A DNA stretch of 64,000 bases, taken from NCBI RefSeq assembly GCF_900104145.1, contig NZ_FNLB01000008.1:372001-436000 (forward strand), in the 5' to 3' direction. This document shows positions 52,543 through 62,570 of this stretch, piece by piece. A model generated the notes under the pieces. That model saw only the letters and a list, made by a program, of their open reading frames with translations, did no database searches and was not told the origin of the DNA. The translations under genes were made by a program, and so were the position numbers. The stretch's first letter is position 1, and every line of letters starts with the position of its first letter. This DNA is from Pseudovibrio sp. Tun.PSC04-5.I4. GTDB taxonomy: Bacteria > Pseudomonadota > Alphaproteobacteria > Rhizobiales > Stappiaceae.

Positions 52543-55500
52543 ATGACCATTTCTCGCCGTGGTGTTCTTCAAGGAGCGACCGCTCTGGGTGCAGCTGGTG
52601 CCGTGTTCTGGGGCTTTGCAGAAACAGGTAAAGACTTCTACCGAGGTGTCTTCGGTGAAGCGAAAGCCAAAGGTATTGCGGGAGGCGCCTTGCCACCGGA
52701 ATACAAAGTAGACGGAAAAACCGGTGAGGTGATCCTCAACCCGGACCAACGGGTGAGCTACACCATGTGCATGGGGTGCACCAGTGTTTGCGGCATCCGT
52801 GTGCGGGTAGACAAAGCCTCCGGTGATATCCTTCGCGCAACGGGCAACCCGTACAGCCCGCTCTCCACCAATCCGCATTTGCCATACGACACGCCGATCA
52901 AAGACGCACTCACCGGCCTTTCCGCCTATGCAGAGCAAGGGTTGGTTGGCCGGTCTACGGCCTGTGGACGTGGCAACGCAGCCATTGCCAAACAAAACAG
53001 CAAGGAACGCATCCTCAAACCCATGAAACGCGTTGGCAAACGTGGCGGTGGGCAGTGGAAGGAAATCTCCTGGGATCAGCTGATTGAAGAGACCGTAGAA
53101 GGCGGCGATCTGTTTGGTGAAGGCCAGGTGGAAGGTCTTCGGGCAATCCGGGATCTGGAAACCCCGCTGGACCCCAAAAACCCGGAATTCGGTTCAAAAG
53201 CCAATCAGCTTGTAGTCATCCCCGCCTTTAAAAATGGCCGCCTGATGATGGCAGCCCGCTTTGCAAAGATGGCTTATGGCACGCGCAATCTGGTTGGGCA
53301 CCGGTCTTACTGCGGCTTGTCCATGCGGGCAGGTTACGCAGCTATGCTGGACAACCTGAAAAAGCAGCCACACCTGAAACCAGATTACCGCAATGCCAAG
53401 TACATGCTATTTATCGGCACAGCACCGGGCAATGCGGGCAACCCCTACAAACTTCAAGGCACATTGATGGGCGCAGCCCGTGGCCGTGATGATGTGAAGT
53501 ATGCGGTTGTTGATCCGGTTCTCACCAACTCTCAAAACCATGCGTTTGGAAAAGACAACACATGGGTGCCGATCAGACCGGGCACCGATGGCGCGTTGGT
53601 GATGGGCATGATCCGCTGGATCATGGAAAACGAACGATATGATGCCAAGTTCCTCGCTCAACCGTCCGGCGCAGCAGCCAAGGCAGCAGGCGAGGCCAGT
53701 TGGTCCAATGCAACGCATCTGGTCATTGATGATCCTGAGCATCCAAAGGGAGGCGCTTTCCTTCGGCAAGGAATGAGGGTTGCCGACCTTGAGGAAGACG
53801 CTCAGAAGCAGCCAATGTGTCTTGATGTGCAAACCGGAGACGTATCTCCTGCATCTGGTCTTCCGGCCAAGCTGTTCTTTGAGGGAACAGTGACCCTGCT
53901 GGATGGGTCTACAGTGCCCGTAGCCACCAGCCTGAGCTTGCTGCGCCGCGAGGCCATGCGCAAAACCGTTGCTGAATATTCCGCAGATTGCGGTGTGCCA
54001 GAAGAGCGGATCGTCTCGCTTGCCAATGACTTTACCAGTGTTGGCAAACAGGCCGCTGCGGATTGCCATGGCGGTACCATGCACGCATCTGGTTTCTACA
54101 CCGCCTACGCTATCGTCATGCTCAACGCATTGGTCGGCAACCTCAATGTAAAAGGCGGAACAACCGTCGGAGGTGGACGTTACAAGGATGTGCAAAAAGG
54201 CCCACGTTACAATCTACTCGGCTTCCCCGGTAAGGTGAAAGCCAAGGGCGTGGATGCTGGTCGTGGTGGCTTCGCCTATGAGAAAACCAGCGAGTTCAAG
54301 CGCTTGGTTGCAGATGGCAAAAATCCATACCCAGCACAGGCTCCGTGGCATTCCTTCACCCAGCCTTTGGGTGCGCAATGGCTGAGTTCCATTTTGGAAG
54401 GCTATCCTTACAAAGCCAAAGCCGTCATCACATGGTCCTCTAACCCGGTTTACGGGGTTGCGGGCGCAGAAAATGACCTCAAAGACAAGATCACCGACAC
54501 CAACCGGTTGCCGTTGTTCATCGCCATTGATCCGTTCATCAACGAGACCTCCCGGTATGCCGATTACATCGTGCCGGATCGGGTGTTCTATGAAGCATGG
54601 GGCTGGGCTTCTGCGTGGGGCGGTGTGCCAACCAAGGTCTCAACAGCGCGTTGGCCTGTGGTGGATTGCCAGACCGGATTGACGCCGGATGGTCGTAACA
54701 TGGACATGGACAACTTCTTCATTGATGTGGCCAAACGCATGGACCTGCCGGGCTTTGGTGATAAAGCCATTCCAGATACGGATGGCAACCTGCATCCACT
54801 GCATCGCTCAGAGGATTTCTGGCTGCGTGCCGGTGCCAATGTGGCATTTGACGGCGGTGCGGTGCCAGAAAGTGATGATGGCGACATGACCATCACCGGT
54901 GTTGATCGCATTCGTCCGATTATGGAATCCACACTGAAGCCAGAGGAATGGCGGCGTGTTGCCTACCTCTACAATCGCGGTGGACGCTATGAGGATGCGG
55001 ATAAGACCTACAAAGGCGATACCTTTGCGCGGTCTTACAAAAAGGGCATGCAGATCTGGAATGAAACTGTGGGCACAGCGCGCAATTCCATGACCGGCGA
55101 AAAGTTTGTTGGCTGCCCAACCTGGCAGGCCCCAAGCTTTGCCAATGGACAGGCCGTGGACGACAGGTTCCCACCGCAGGAATGGCCGTTCCGTGTTGTC
55201 AGTACTAAATCTCAAATGCGCTCTTCCAGCACGGGCGGCAACGTCTATCTGGATGACTTAAAGCTCTCCAACGCCATTTCTATCAATGAGGTGGATGCAG
55301 ATCAGCTTTCCGTCAAAACGGGAGATTGGATCACCGTGATCTCACCAAGCAACAGCATCAGCGGGCAGGCTTTGGTGCGCAAAGGCATCGCGCGCGGTGC
55401 ACTTGGTATTGAGCATGGCTATGGACACCGGGAACTGGGCGCAAGAACCCACAAGATCGGTAACAAGGTTCTGGAAGGCTTCTCCAATCGCGGCCTTGGA

Positions 55501-55623
55501 ACAAACAGCAACGATCTGGGTTACAGCGACCCCACGAGTAAACGAGTGGCTTTGCTGGCCGACCCCGTTGTTGGCAGTGTTGCAAGACAAGCGATCCCTG
55601 CACGCGTCGAAAAAATGAAATAA
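52543..55623 (+). CDS. ttrA: TtrA-like molybdopterin subunit of tetrathionate reductase
   Basis: 1026 residues. Tat signal SRRGVLQGATALGAAGAVF. A 4Fe-4S site is formed by C76, C79, C83 and C141. The probable molybdenum ligand is C257 in HRSYCGLSMRAG. Molybdopterin-binding segments follow, including FIGTAPGNAGNPYKLQG, VDPVLTNS and, near the end, GIEHGYGHRELGART. Length matches TtrA (~1020). It reduces tetrathionate to thiosulfate at the outer side of the membrane. Related sulfur or oxyanion reductases of the same clade cannot be fully excluded. No TtrR/TtrS sensor pair is in the window. Confidence 0.83.
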   Translation: MTISRRGVLQGATALGAAGAVFWGFAETGKDFYRGVFGEAKAKGIAGGALPPEYKVDGKTGEVILNPDQRVSYTMCMGCTSVCGIRVRVDKASGDILRATGNPYSPLSTNPHLPYDTPIKDALTGLSAYAEQGLVGRSTACGRGNAAIAKQNSKERILKPMKRVGKRGGGQWKEISWDQLIEETVEGGDLFGEGQVEGLRAIRDLETPLDPKNPEFGSKANQLVVIPAFKNGRLMMAARFAKMAYGTRNLVGHRSYCGLSMRAGYAAMLDNLKKQPHLKPDYRNAKYMLFIGTAPGNAGNPYKLQGTLMGAARGRDDVKYAVVDPVLTNSQNHAFGKDNTWVPIRPGTDGALVMGMIRWIMENERYDAKFLAQPSGAAAKAAGEASWSNATHLVIDDPEHPKGGAFLRQGMRVADLEEDAQKQPMCLDVQTGDVSPASGLPAKLFFEGTVTLLDGSTVPVATSLSLLRREAMRKTVAEYSADCGVPEERIVSLANDFTSVGKQAAADCHGGTMHASGFYTAYAIVMLNALVGNLNVKGGTTVGGGRYKDVQKGPRYNLLGFPGKVKAKGVDAGRGGFAYEKTSEFKRLVADGKNPYPAQAPWHSFTQPLGAQWLSSILEGYPYKAKAVITWSSNPVYGVAGAENDLKDKITDTNRLPLFIAIDPFINETSRYADYIVPDRVFYEAWGWASAWGGVPTKVSTARWPVVDCQTGLTPDGRNMDMDNFFIDVAKRMDLPGFGDKAIPDTDGNLHPLHRSEDFWLRAGANVAFDGGAVPESDDGDMTITGVDRIRPIMESTLKPEEWRRVAYLYNRGGRYEDADKTYKGDTFARSYKKGMQIWNETVGTARNSMTGEKFVGCPTWQAPSFANGQAVDDRFPPQEWPFRVVSTKSQMRSSSTGGNVYLDDLKLSNAISINEVDADQLSVKTGDWITVISPSNSISGQALVRKGIARGALGIEHGYGHRELGARTHKIGNKVLEGFSNRGLGTNSNDLGYSDPTSKRVALLADPVVGSVARQAIPARVEKMK

Positions 55624-55645
55624 CAGCGTGTAGCTAAACTCAAAG

Positions 55646-55680
55646 AGCCCCCATCCTTTGTGGAGTGGGGGCTTTTTTTT
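55646..55680 (+). terminator. Rho-independent terminator of ttr operon
   Basis: AGCCCCCA / TGGGGGCT stem followed by eight T residues, 22 bp after the ttrA stop. A textbook intrinsic terminator. Confidence 0.92.
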
Positions 55681-55769
55681 GTGCGATGTGAGCTTGTGTC
55701 GATAATAGAATTTCTTCCCAACGAAGAGCTGTTGTTGATCCATACTGGGAAAAACAATAGGCTGAGGCC

Positions 55770-56318
55770 ATGAAGATTCTCGCTATTTCAGGCAGCGCAA
55801 GAGGCGCGTCTACCAACACAGCCCTGCTGAACGCATTGCCGAGTGTTGGCTCTCCCGACCATGAAATTATTGTATTTCAGGGGGTTAGCGATTTGCCTGT
55901 ATTTTCGCCGGACCTTGAGGCTCACCCTTTGCCGGAGAAGGTTCAACTTTTCACAAAGCTGATTCAGGAAGCTGATGGAATCATCATTTCAAGCCCGGAA
56001 TATGTGAGAGCAATTCCCGGAGGCCTGAAGAACGCCATCGACTGGCTGGTGTCTCGCGATGAGCTTATCGCAAAGCCGATTGCGCTTATGCACGCCTCTC
56101 ATCGCGGCGATGACATGCTAAAGCAACTCAGACTGGTTCTTTCCACGGTGAGTGAACGGTTTTCTGAAGATATCTTTTTAAAGTTCGAACTTATGAAGCA
56201 CACACCCTTGGAGATTTCGGAGATTCTGGAATTGCCCGAGAATAAGATTTCTCTCGTCAATTATCTGCGAGAATTTTCCGAGTACTGCGGTGCATCTCAG
56301 CCATTAGCTGCAGAATAG
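55770..56318 (+). CDS. NADPH-dependent FMN reductase family protein
   Basis: 182-residue flavodoxin-fold protein. Phosphate-binding loop ISGSARGASTNTALLNALP at the N-terminus and ISSPEYVRAIPGGLKNAIDWL near residue 72, both signature elements of the ArsH/ChrR/SsuE-like NAD(P)H:FMN or quinone reductases. Cytoplasmic. Stand-alone gene downstream of the ttr terminator. Confidence 0.88.
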   Translation: MKILAISGSARGASTNTALLNALPSVGSPDHEIIVFQGVSDLPVFSPDLEAHPLPEKVQLFTKLIQEADGIIISSPEYVRAIPGGLKNAIDWLVSRDELIAKPIALMHASHRGDDMLKQLRLVLSTVSERFSEDIFLKFELMKHTPLEISEILELPENKISLVNYLREFSEYCGASQPLAAE

Positions 56319-56642
56319 TTCAGGCTCTTCCGCAAAGTATTTACCTGTTGAATTTACTCAGTAAAAATTTGCAACACCGGTATTTGGAGATCTTGCACAG
56401 GCGCATGTAGATGGTTTCCGCGCCCTCATTGTTAATGATGCATATGGGAGAGCACGCATCAAGCTGGATGCGCCATCCACTACTGTTTTGTTGATCAATA
56501 TAAATTCTAGATAAGTATTTGTCATTCCAACCTACTAGTTTTACTAAATATCTCGTCGATAGATGAGCATAAATTAAGAAATTACTTCATCTGGTCAATG
56601 CTATTTATCCTGAAATACATTTAGTACACGGTGAGGAATACA
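56319..56642. other. AT-rich intergenic region, no gene seen
   Basis: 324 bp, AT-rich from 56500. It contains the promoter region of the following large gene. Ribosome site GGTGAGGA ends 5 bp before the ATG at 56643. Confidence 0.4.
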
Positions 56643-59600
56643 ATGGCAGATCCTGTTTCTTCTTCTGATTCAAATCAAGGGTCCGGTGGATCAAAGCAGG
56701 TATCGCCACATGATGCGTGGGCGAATGCCGTGCTTGCGGCCATCGATGGAGGTACCGATCACGCGGATGGGCAAGATGCTGATCAAAAATCCTCATCAGA
56801 TCAGCTAAAACCTGCGGACGGCGTGATCAAAGAGATCGCAAGTGCACGGAAAGTGTTTGAGGCGCTTGTCGCACACTCCCAAAAGATTCCTGATAGTGAC
56901 GAGCTAAAAGTATTCGAGAACATTTCACAGAAGGCGAAAAAACACCTGGTTGAAGCGGAAGCCTGCGCAAAAAATGGTGAGTTTCAAAAGGCAAAAGACA
57001 GGCTTGAAAATGCCGAGCTCGGCTTAGGTGGAATGCAGAGTGCCTATGAACAGGGTGTCTCGACTGCATCCAAGTTGGAAGGGCATTTTAAGACTATCAA
57101 AGATCTGCAAAAGCAATCAGCAGCTTTCTATAAGAAGCGATCCGAAATTCCCTACAAAAAGGAAGTTTCTGATCTTCTTAGTTATTACACAATATCCGAA
57201 ACGCTTGCTGTGGATGCAAAAGCGTTTCTAGCGACCAATCACGTGAAAGATGCAAGTACTGTCATTGAACAGATGCGGACAGCAGTCCAAAATATGGAGC
57301 TGTGCTTTAAGGAGCCGAAAGACGCGCGGACAGCTGAAAAAGCTAAGGCAGACGATCTGGAGTATGGCATCGTTTCCGAAAGCGCACACACCGGTCAAGA
57401 TGTTGATATTATTGATGATGTTTTTGTAGAGGAAGTTGCGTTAGCAGAGCGCGCAGATGAAATATTCGCTTTAAACCGGCAACTTGAAGAAGACCATAAG
57501 CAAGACCGCACTGGATGGAACAAAAAGCATCTTTCACAGTTTGAAGAAGCTTATAAGCAATCAAAAATCTTTCTTGATGCCGCCAACAAAATGGTCACAG
57601 ACCTGTGGCTAGACTCGGATATCAAAAAAGCACTCCCCAAGATTGATAGTTCGATTGAAAGCGGCAAGGCAGCTCGTCTTCGCATGAAAAAAGTGGGCTT
57701 GTCTGCTCTAGGACACGGTGATGCAGAAAGTGCTGAAATCATCGCGGCTGATCAGGATTCTCAGGCGGATATCTTTGAAAAAAGGCACGCCAGATTGAAG
57801 GACGATCTAGACAGGCTAAATACCGCTGTAAATGAGGGAAATGCCAACTGGCGACCTGTTTGTGAACACATCAACGGAGCTGAATTCGATGGGGTCTATC
57901 TGACAGCGATGGGCGGTATTGCTGAGGCCGAAAAATGGACTCAAATTGGAACCGAAGATGCGCAGGGACAGAGTGAGAAGCTGCAGGTATGTGTTTCTCA
58001 AGTCAAAGCGAATTTGGTGCAACTGCAGAAGCTCTTCAATACAGCACTTGAGCTTAGAGATGCCAGACTGAGCCGACTTGAAGATGAAACCAAAGCGTCG
58101 GCAACTAAACTTCAGGATCTTACCCAGAGGCGTGGTGAAATTGAGGCTTGGAGCATTGACCTCAGCCCCTTTGATCAGGCCCGTGCGCTTGCTGTAAAAG
58201 CACTAGAGCGGATGAATGTGACTTTGGCAGACAACAATATTATCAGAGCACCGGGCCAGCTGGATCTACTCAATGCGAACACCAACAGTTTGCAGCAGGT
58301 TTTCAATGGAGTGCAGAGTGAAATTCATAAAATTGAGGCGGATATCAAGTTCCGGTTCAAAAATCTTAAAAGTACATTTACCTCTCTTGCCGGCCGTAAA
58401 AATGAGTTAAAAAAGAAACCTGCCGAGCTCGGTAAGTTTGAAAAGGAAAGCAGCGAAGCCTTCATGCTATTTACGCAGCATCAAGCAGTTATGGATGCTT
58501 GCGATAGGAAGGCGGCACATGACTTCCTTGAAGGCATTGACCGTAACCTGGGTAATATGAAGTCACTGCTGGGTGAAAGCACTGGCTCGGAAGCAGGTTC
58601 AGGACAACTTGACACGTCCGGTCGCCGAGCAGAACTGTTGCAAGCTGTACGAGACAGATATTCGCAACAGCAACAGTTGGAGAAATGGTCAAACGAGAAT
58701 GACGATGTTGCTGGGCTTCTTTCTGAGTTTACTGCGGCTTATGAAGAGGCAAAAACGCAATCAGACCATTTCAATGTTGGGCTAATTGAGCTTGCGCGGC
58801 TGAATCCGGCATTGGTTGAAGGTGCTATGAGGGCGATCGATCAGTCTCTCGATGGAATGGACCGGATCTTCCAAAATGCCAGAGAACTGATGGAGAAGGC
58901 GAAAGGGACCGAAGCAGTTCAGAGTGAGCTGAACCGTATATCAGACCTTATGCAGCGCATTAAGGGCTACGATCCTAGAGTTGCGCAATACGAAGATAAT
59001 GCGAGCTTGTTCCAAGATGCTGATGAAAAATCTTTCTACAAAGGCCTCATTGGAAATCTCAAGAAATGCCTTCTGGATGCATCCTACCATTACCACAAGG
59101 ATGACGACGCCAAGGGAGAGGAAGCACTTGAAAACCTTGATATCTATTTTGGCAGCCTTGATGATGCTCTCAAACAAGCTGAGGCAACGAAGAAAGAAGT
59201 TGATGAGTTTGACCGTATTGCTGAAATGGCGAGCCAGTCGATGGCAACTCTCACTGCCAAAGAGAATACTCTGAAAGAAGAGGGACAGCACGAAGCCTTT
59301 GAGAAGAACAGAACCGCTGTGAAGCTCCTTGTTGCCGATGTTGATCGCCACATAGCCGATCAGGACATCAAACCAATCCGCAAAATTATTCCAGAGCTGA
59401 ATGCCGCCGTTCAGAGGATGGAAACAGAATTCCTCAAATCAGGGGGGGAGACACTGAAAGGTGCCCCACATGAAAAGACTAAGGGCTCCTTGGAGGACGA
59501 TGTCGCTGGTCAGAAACACGACGTTACCCCTGAAAACGGCAATGATGCGGAGCAAAAAGCGAAGGCCTTAAAGAAAGAAATCTTCGAACTGGAGAGTGTT

Positions 59601-59912
59601 GCGTATAAAGCCTGTGAGGTGATGGTTGTTCTTGATGAAAAGGTGAAGAAATTAAAAGACAAAAAACACCGGGACACATACATAAACAACAAAAAGAACT
59701 TTAGGGCTCTTGTCACAGAACTGGGTGAACACATCCGCGGAGGCAGAATGGACGAGGCCCGGGCTACCATTCCACGGATGAAAGCGGCTGCGCGGAAAAT
59801 GGAAAAGGAATTTCCGAAAACAAGGGGCGAACAACTAAAAGCCGCTTTCGGGAAAAAGAAAAAAGACCCCTTTGCTACAGATACAGCCCCCAAGAAGGGG
59901 AAAAAGAAATAG
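56643..59912 (+). CDS. Large cytoplasmic helical repeat protein, unknown function
   Basis: 1089 residues from the ATG at 56643. No signal peptide or membrane segment; rich in Lys, Glu, Ala and Asp, and predicted to be almost wholly alpha-helical. By eye it is a tandem array of ~10 divergent units of ~75-125 residues, each ending in a helix of the type A..I..l..a...Me. Examples are FQKAKDRLENAELGLGGM, DASTVIEQMRTAVQNME, AAHDFLEGIDRNLGNM, IRKIIPELNAAVQRME and ARATIPRMKAAARKME. The last two units (from ~846 and ~970) are the most alike. The C-terminus is a lysine-rich tail (KKGKKK). I recognise no family. Flanked by unrelated genes. Confidence 0.75.
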   Translation: MADPVSSSDSNQGSGGSKQVSPHDAWANAVLAAIDGGTDHADGQDADQKSSSDQLKPADGVIKEIASARKVFEALVAHSQKIPDSDELKVFENISQKAKKHLVEAEACAKNGEFQKAKDRLENAELGLGGMQSAYEQGVSTASKLEGHFKTIKDLQKQSAAFYKKRSEIPYKKEVSDLLSYYTISETLAVDAKAFLATNHVKDASTVIEQMRTAVQNMELCFKEPKDARTAEKAKADDLEYGIVSESAHTGQDVDIIDDVFVEEVALAERADEIFALNRQLEEDHKQDRTGWNKKHLSQFEEAYKQSKIFLDAANKMVTDLWLDSDIKKALPKIDSSIESGKAARLRMKKVGLSALGHGDAESAEIIAADQDSQADIFEKRHARLKDDLDRLNTAVNEGNANWRPVCEHINGAEFDGVYLTAMGGIAEAEKWTQIGTEDAQGQSEKLQVCVSQVKANLVQLQKLFNTALELRDARLSRLEDETKASATKLQDLTQRRGEIEAWSIDLSPFDQARALAVKALERMNVTLADNNIIRAPGQLDLLNANTNSLQQVFNGVQSEIHKIEADIKFRFKNLKSTFTSLAGRKNELKKKPAELGKFEKESSEAFMLFTQHQAVMDACDRKAAHDFLEGIDRNLGNMKSLLGESTGSEAGSGQLDTSGRRAELLQAVRDRYSQQQQLEKWSNENDDVAGLLSEFTAAYEEAKTQSDHFNVGLIELARLNPALVEGAMRAIDQSLDGMDRIFQNARELMEKAKGTEAVQSELNRISDLMQRIKGYDPRVAQYEDNASLFQDADEKSFYKGLIGNLKKCLLDASYHYHKDDDAKGEEALENLDIYFGSLDDALKQAEATKKEVDEFDRIAEMASQSMATLTAKENTLKEEGQHEAFEKNRTAVKLLVADVDRHIADQDIKPIRKIIPELNAAVQRMETEFLKSGGETLKGAPHEKTKGSLEDDVAGQKHDVTPENGNDAEQKAKALKKEIFELESVAYKACEVMVVLDEKVKKLKDKKHRDTYINNKKNFRALVTELGEHIRGGRMDEARATIPRMKAAARKMEKEFPKTRGEQLKAAFGKKKKDPFATDTAPKKGKKK

Positions 59913-59943
59913 CGCAATACTCTGATGGGAAGCGGCGTAAAAA

Positions 59944-61071
59944 CTACGCCTCTTCTAATCGTTTTCGAAGGGCGTACTTTACCAGCTTGTTCGGTTTGGT
60001 CAGCATGGATTTGATGTGCCGGCTTTTGGAAACGTCGCGTTGAAGCTTGTAAAGGATTTCTGCGCTCTCGATGTCTTCAATGCGCAGGGCCTGATCAAAC
60101 AGCAGCTCATAGGCGTTGCTCAATGTTTTTTTGTTGAAGCTGGACTTGTTGGTCAGAAGGAAGGTTGTCACTTGCTCAATATCCATGGAGTTGAGCGGCT
60201 TTTTGTCAAGAAATGCCTTCTTGTTGCAGTAGTAATCCTGCCGTGCTGATAAGAGTTGTTGCCGTATCATGCGGTCATCAATGGCTTCCACATCAAACTC
60301 ATCCACCATCTGTTCAACGGGATCCATCTGTCCTGACCGGCGTTGCTGTGCACTGATCTCGGCCAGTTTGGTGACATAGAAGTAGCGCCAAAATCTGCCG
60401 TTCAGATCACGTTTTTGCGGAAAACCACGATATTGCAACAGCTTTTCCGGTAAATTAGCGAAGGCATAGCGCTCCTGCGCACGCAGCCACAAATCATAAT
60501 CCTGACAGATGGAGAAAACATCCCGATAGCCACCAAGGTCTTTCAGGGCTTTGTGACGGATCATCATAGAGGGATGGACAAAGGTGTTGGTACCACGATC
60601 CAGATGCGCTTTGATTTCCAGATCGTCCTCGGGAAATTCGAACGAGCCAGTCACCTTACCGTTCTCGTCAATATGATCGGCAAACGTGCCAAGAAATGCG
60701 ATGTCCGGATTCTCTTGCAGAAATTCGACCTGCTTTGCGAAACGATCCGGAGCGCTTACGTCATCACCATCCATTCTGGCGATGTAAACACCACTCGCCT
60801 GCGAAATGCCGTAGTTTAGCGCGCGCGCCATACCGGAATAGGGGGAATCGAGCAGGCAAAACCGGTCGTCCACCGACGCAAAGTCGGCGCACACCAAATC
60901 GGAATCGTCAGATGAATGGTCATTCACCATCAGGACTTCGAAATGCGGGTAACTCTGGTATTTGAGGCTCTGCAATGCGGGAAGCAGATACTTGCCGCAG
61001 TTGTGAACCGGAAGAACAACACTGATCTCCACGCGATTAGCCTCACTACAAGCTTTGAGATGAGCGGACAA
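59944..61071 (-). CDS. Family 2 glycosyltransferase
   Basis: 375 residues. GT-A fold: ISVVLPVHNCGKYLLPALQSLKYQS at residues 17-41, VNDHSSDDS, and the metal-binding DxD region ARMDGDDVSAPDRF near 98. HPSMMIRH and QDYDLWLRAQE (probable catalytic base region) follow. It adds a sugar from a nucleotide donor to a surface polysaccharide or lipid acceptor, probably at the cytoplasmic membrane face. The last ~130 residues are helical and specific. No other polysaccharide genes are nearby. Confidence 0.9.
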   Translation of the reverse strand: MSAHLKACSEANRVEISVVLPVHNCGKYLLPALQSLKYQSYPHFEVLMVNDHSSDDSDLVCADFASVDDRFCLLDSPYSGMARALNYGISQASGVYIARMDGDDVSAPDRFAKQVEFLQENPDIAFLGTFADHIDENGKVTGSFEFPEDDLEIKAHLDRGTNTFVHPSMMIRHKALKDLGGYRDVFSICQDYDLWLRAQERYAFANLPEKLLQYRGFPQKRDLNGRFWRYFYVTKLAEISAQQRRSGQMDPVEQMVDEFDVEAIDDRMIRQQLLSARQDYYCNKKAFLDKKPLNSMDIEQVTTFLLTNKSSFNKKTLSNAYELLFDQALRIEDIESAEILYKLQRDVSKSRHIKSMLTKPNKLVKYALRKRLEEA

Positions 61072-61334
61072 AGGCTCGGATGCCTGAACCTAACAGGTTC
61101 TTTTCGTGCTTTATTCTGGCAAATTTGCATGGTTATTCGGTGAGGTATGAAATGGATGAGGGATCCTTAAACGCAAGTTCTATTAAACATTTAGAGTGAG
61201 AAGCACAGGATTAGAAAAGCATGCGTAAAACCTGACCTATCATTCAGGTGTGGCTTTTTGCAAAATGCGGCAGACAGCCTTTGCTAATCGCCGCTACGCT
61301 CTTTAAGAGATAGAAACACCTTGAAGACGGCATA

Positions 61335-62570
61335 ATGACGTGGGGCCCTATCCAGATGCGTAGCATTAAAGAGATGTTTCTTGATCCGATTATGAGCGTG
61401 AAATCCGCGCTTGAGAAACTCTCTCCCGCCAACCGGATAACACCGGAGATGGTGGCACTGCGCAATACCTCTGAGATCGATCTTCTGTTCCAGCTCTGGA
61501 ACGCCAACGGTGAAGACCTTTCCATGTTCACAAAAGGGTTCCTGTCAATCGTCGGCGAGCAGAGCTTGCGCCGCTCTTTGGAGGATGCGCTTGCTGCTTA
61601 CGGCAAGGCTCAGGATATCAGCAAAGCAACGCAAAAAAACGCCTATTTTGTCAAAACAGCGCACTTTCAACTCACAGTTCTCCTAGAGCGGGAAAGAAGC
61701 GGTAAAATCAAAGGCTTATTCATTCGGCCTCCGCTTTATAAGGTTGAGAGCCTTGATGAGTGCCTTGCATTGATGCAGGAAATTGTTCCATCAGTCAGCT
61801 TTCTTATCCGAAAGAATGGTGAGGACTTTTTTGCCAAGGATGCAGATAAGGCGTTGGCTATCGGTCCTGCCTATAAGCTGTTTGTTATGAAAGAGTTAGC
61901 ACGCCGGGTTGCCAATGGTGAGCTCAAGTGGAACCAGAAAGTACGGCTGGAAAAAGAGCTGGAATCTCACCCTGTCGGCAACCTTTATGCAAAGACACGC
62001 GGTGGTTTGGTCACTCTTCAAACAGTCGCCCAACATATGTGTGCAACTTCAGATAACTCTGCAGCGGATGTCATTATCAAACTGCTTGGCGCTAACTCAT
62101 TGGAAACATGCGTGGATCGGACTCCGTTTCTCACTTCTCGGCAGTTTTATCAACTCAAAGCGGATCATAAGCTGGCAGAATCCTACCGAACAGCTGATGA
62201 AGCGAAACGCCGGAAAATCCTGAACAAGATTATAGACCGACCACTTCCAGCCATCGAAGATGTTGCCGATCCTTACCTCCCCGGAGTGGAATGGTACGCC
62301 AGCGCAAACGAACTTTGCGATACGATTCAAGACGTTGCCAAAGAAAAAGCGATGCAGCTCAACCACGGTATTGCGGAGAAAACGGACTGGTCTCGTATCG
62401 CATTTAAGGCGGGTAGCGAAATTGGTGTCCTCAATTTCACATATGATCTCAAAGGCTTGAACGGATCACACTGGCAAGTAGCGGTGACGTGGAATGCCCC
62501 TGACATTCTGCCGGAAGGTAAAATACTCGGCCTGACCAATGCATTGTTGCAAGAGCTGAAGCGCCTGTAA
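61335..62570 (+). CDS. Class A beta-lactamase-fold protein lacking the nucleophilic serine
   Basis: 411 residues. The N-terminal ~150 residues match the extra domain of a serine hydrolase family (LLFQLWNANGEDLSMFTKGFL). The rest is a beta-lactamase/transpeptidase-like domain. The S-x-x-K motif position reads P178-A-Y-K181 (IGPAYKLFVMKEL), so the nucleophile is Pro, while S239-D240-N241 and K358-A-G are kept. A conserved FLTSRQFYQLK segment is also present. No signal peptide. It may be a non-catalytic binding protein or a recently inactivated gene. The start is uncertain: no strong ribosome site is seen. Confidence 0.78.
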   Translation: MTWGPIQMRSIKEMFLDPIMSVKSALEKLSPANRITPEMVALRNTSEIDLLFQLWNANGEDLSMFTKGFLSIVGEQSLRRSLEDALAAYGKAQDISKATQKNAYFVKTAHFQLTVLLERERSGKIKGLFIRPPLYKVESLDECLALMQEIVPSVSFLIRKNGEDFFAKDADKALAIGPAYKLFVMKELARRVANGELKWNQKVRLEKELESHPVGNLYAKTRGGLVTLQTVAQHMCATSDNSAADVIIKLLGANSLETCVDRTPFLTSRQFYQLKADHKLAESYRTADEAKRRKILNKIIDRPLPAIEDVADPYLPGVEWYASANELCDTIQDVAKEKAMQLNHGIAEKTDWSRIAFKAGSEIGVLNFTYDLKGLNGSHWQVAVTWNAPDILPEGKILGLTNALLQELKRL

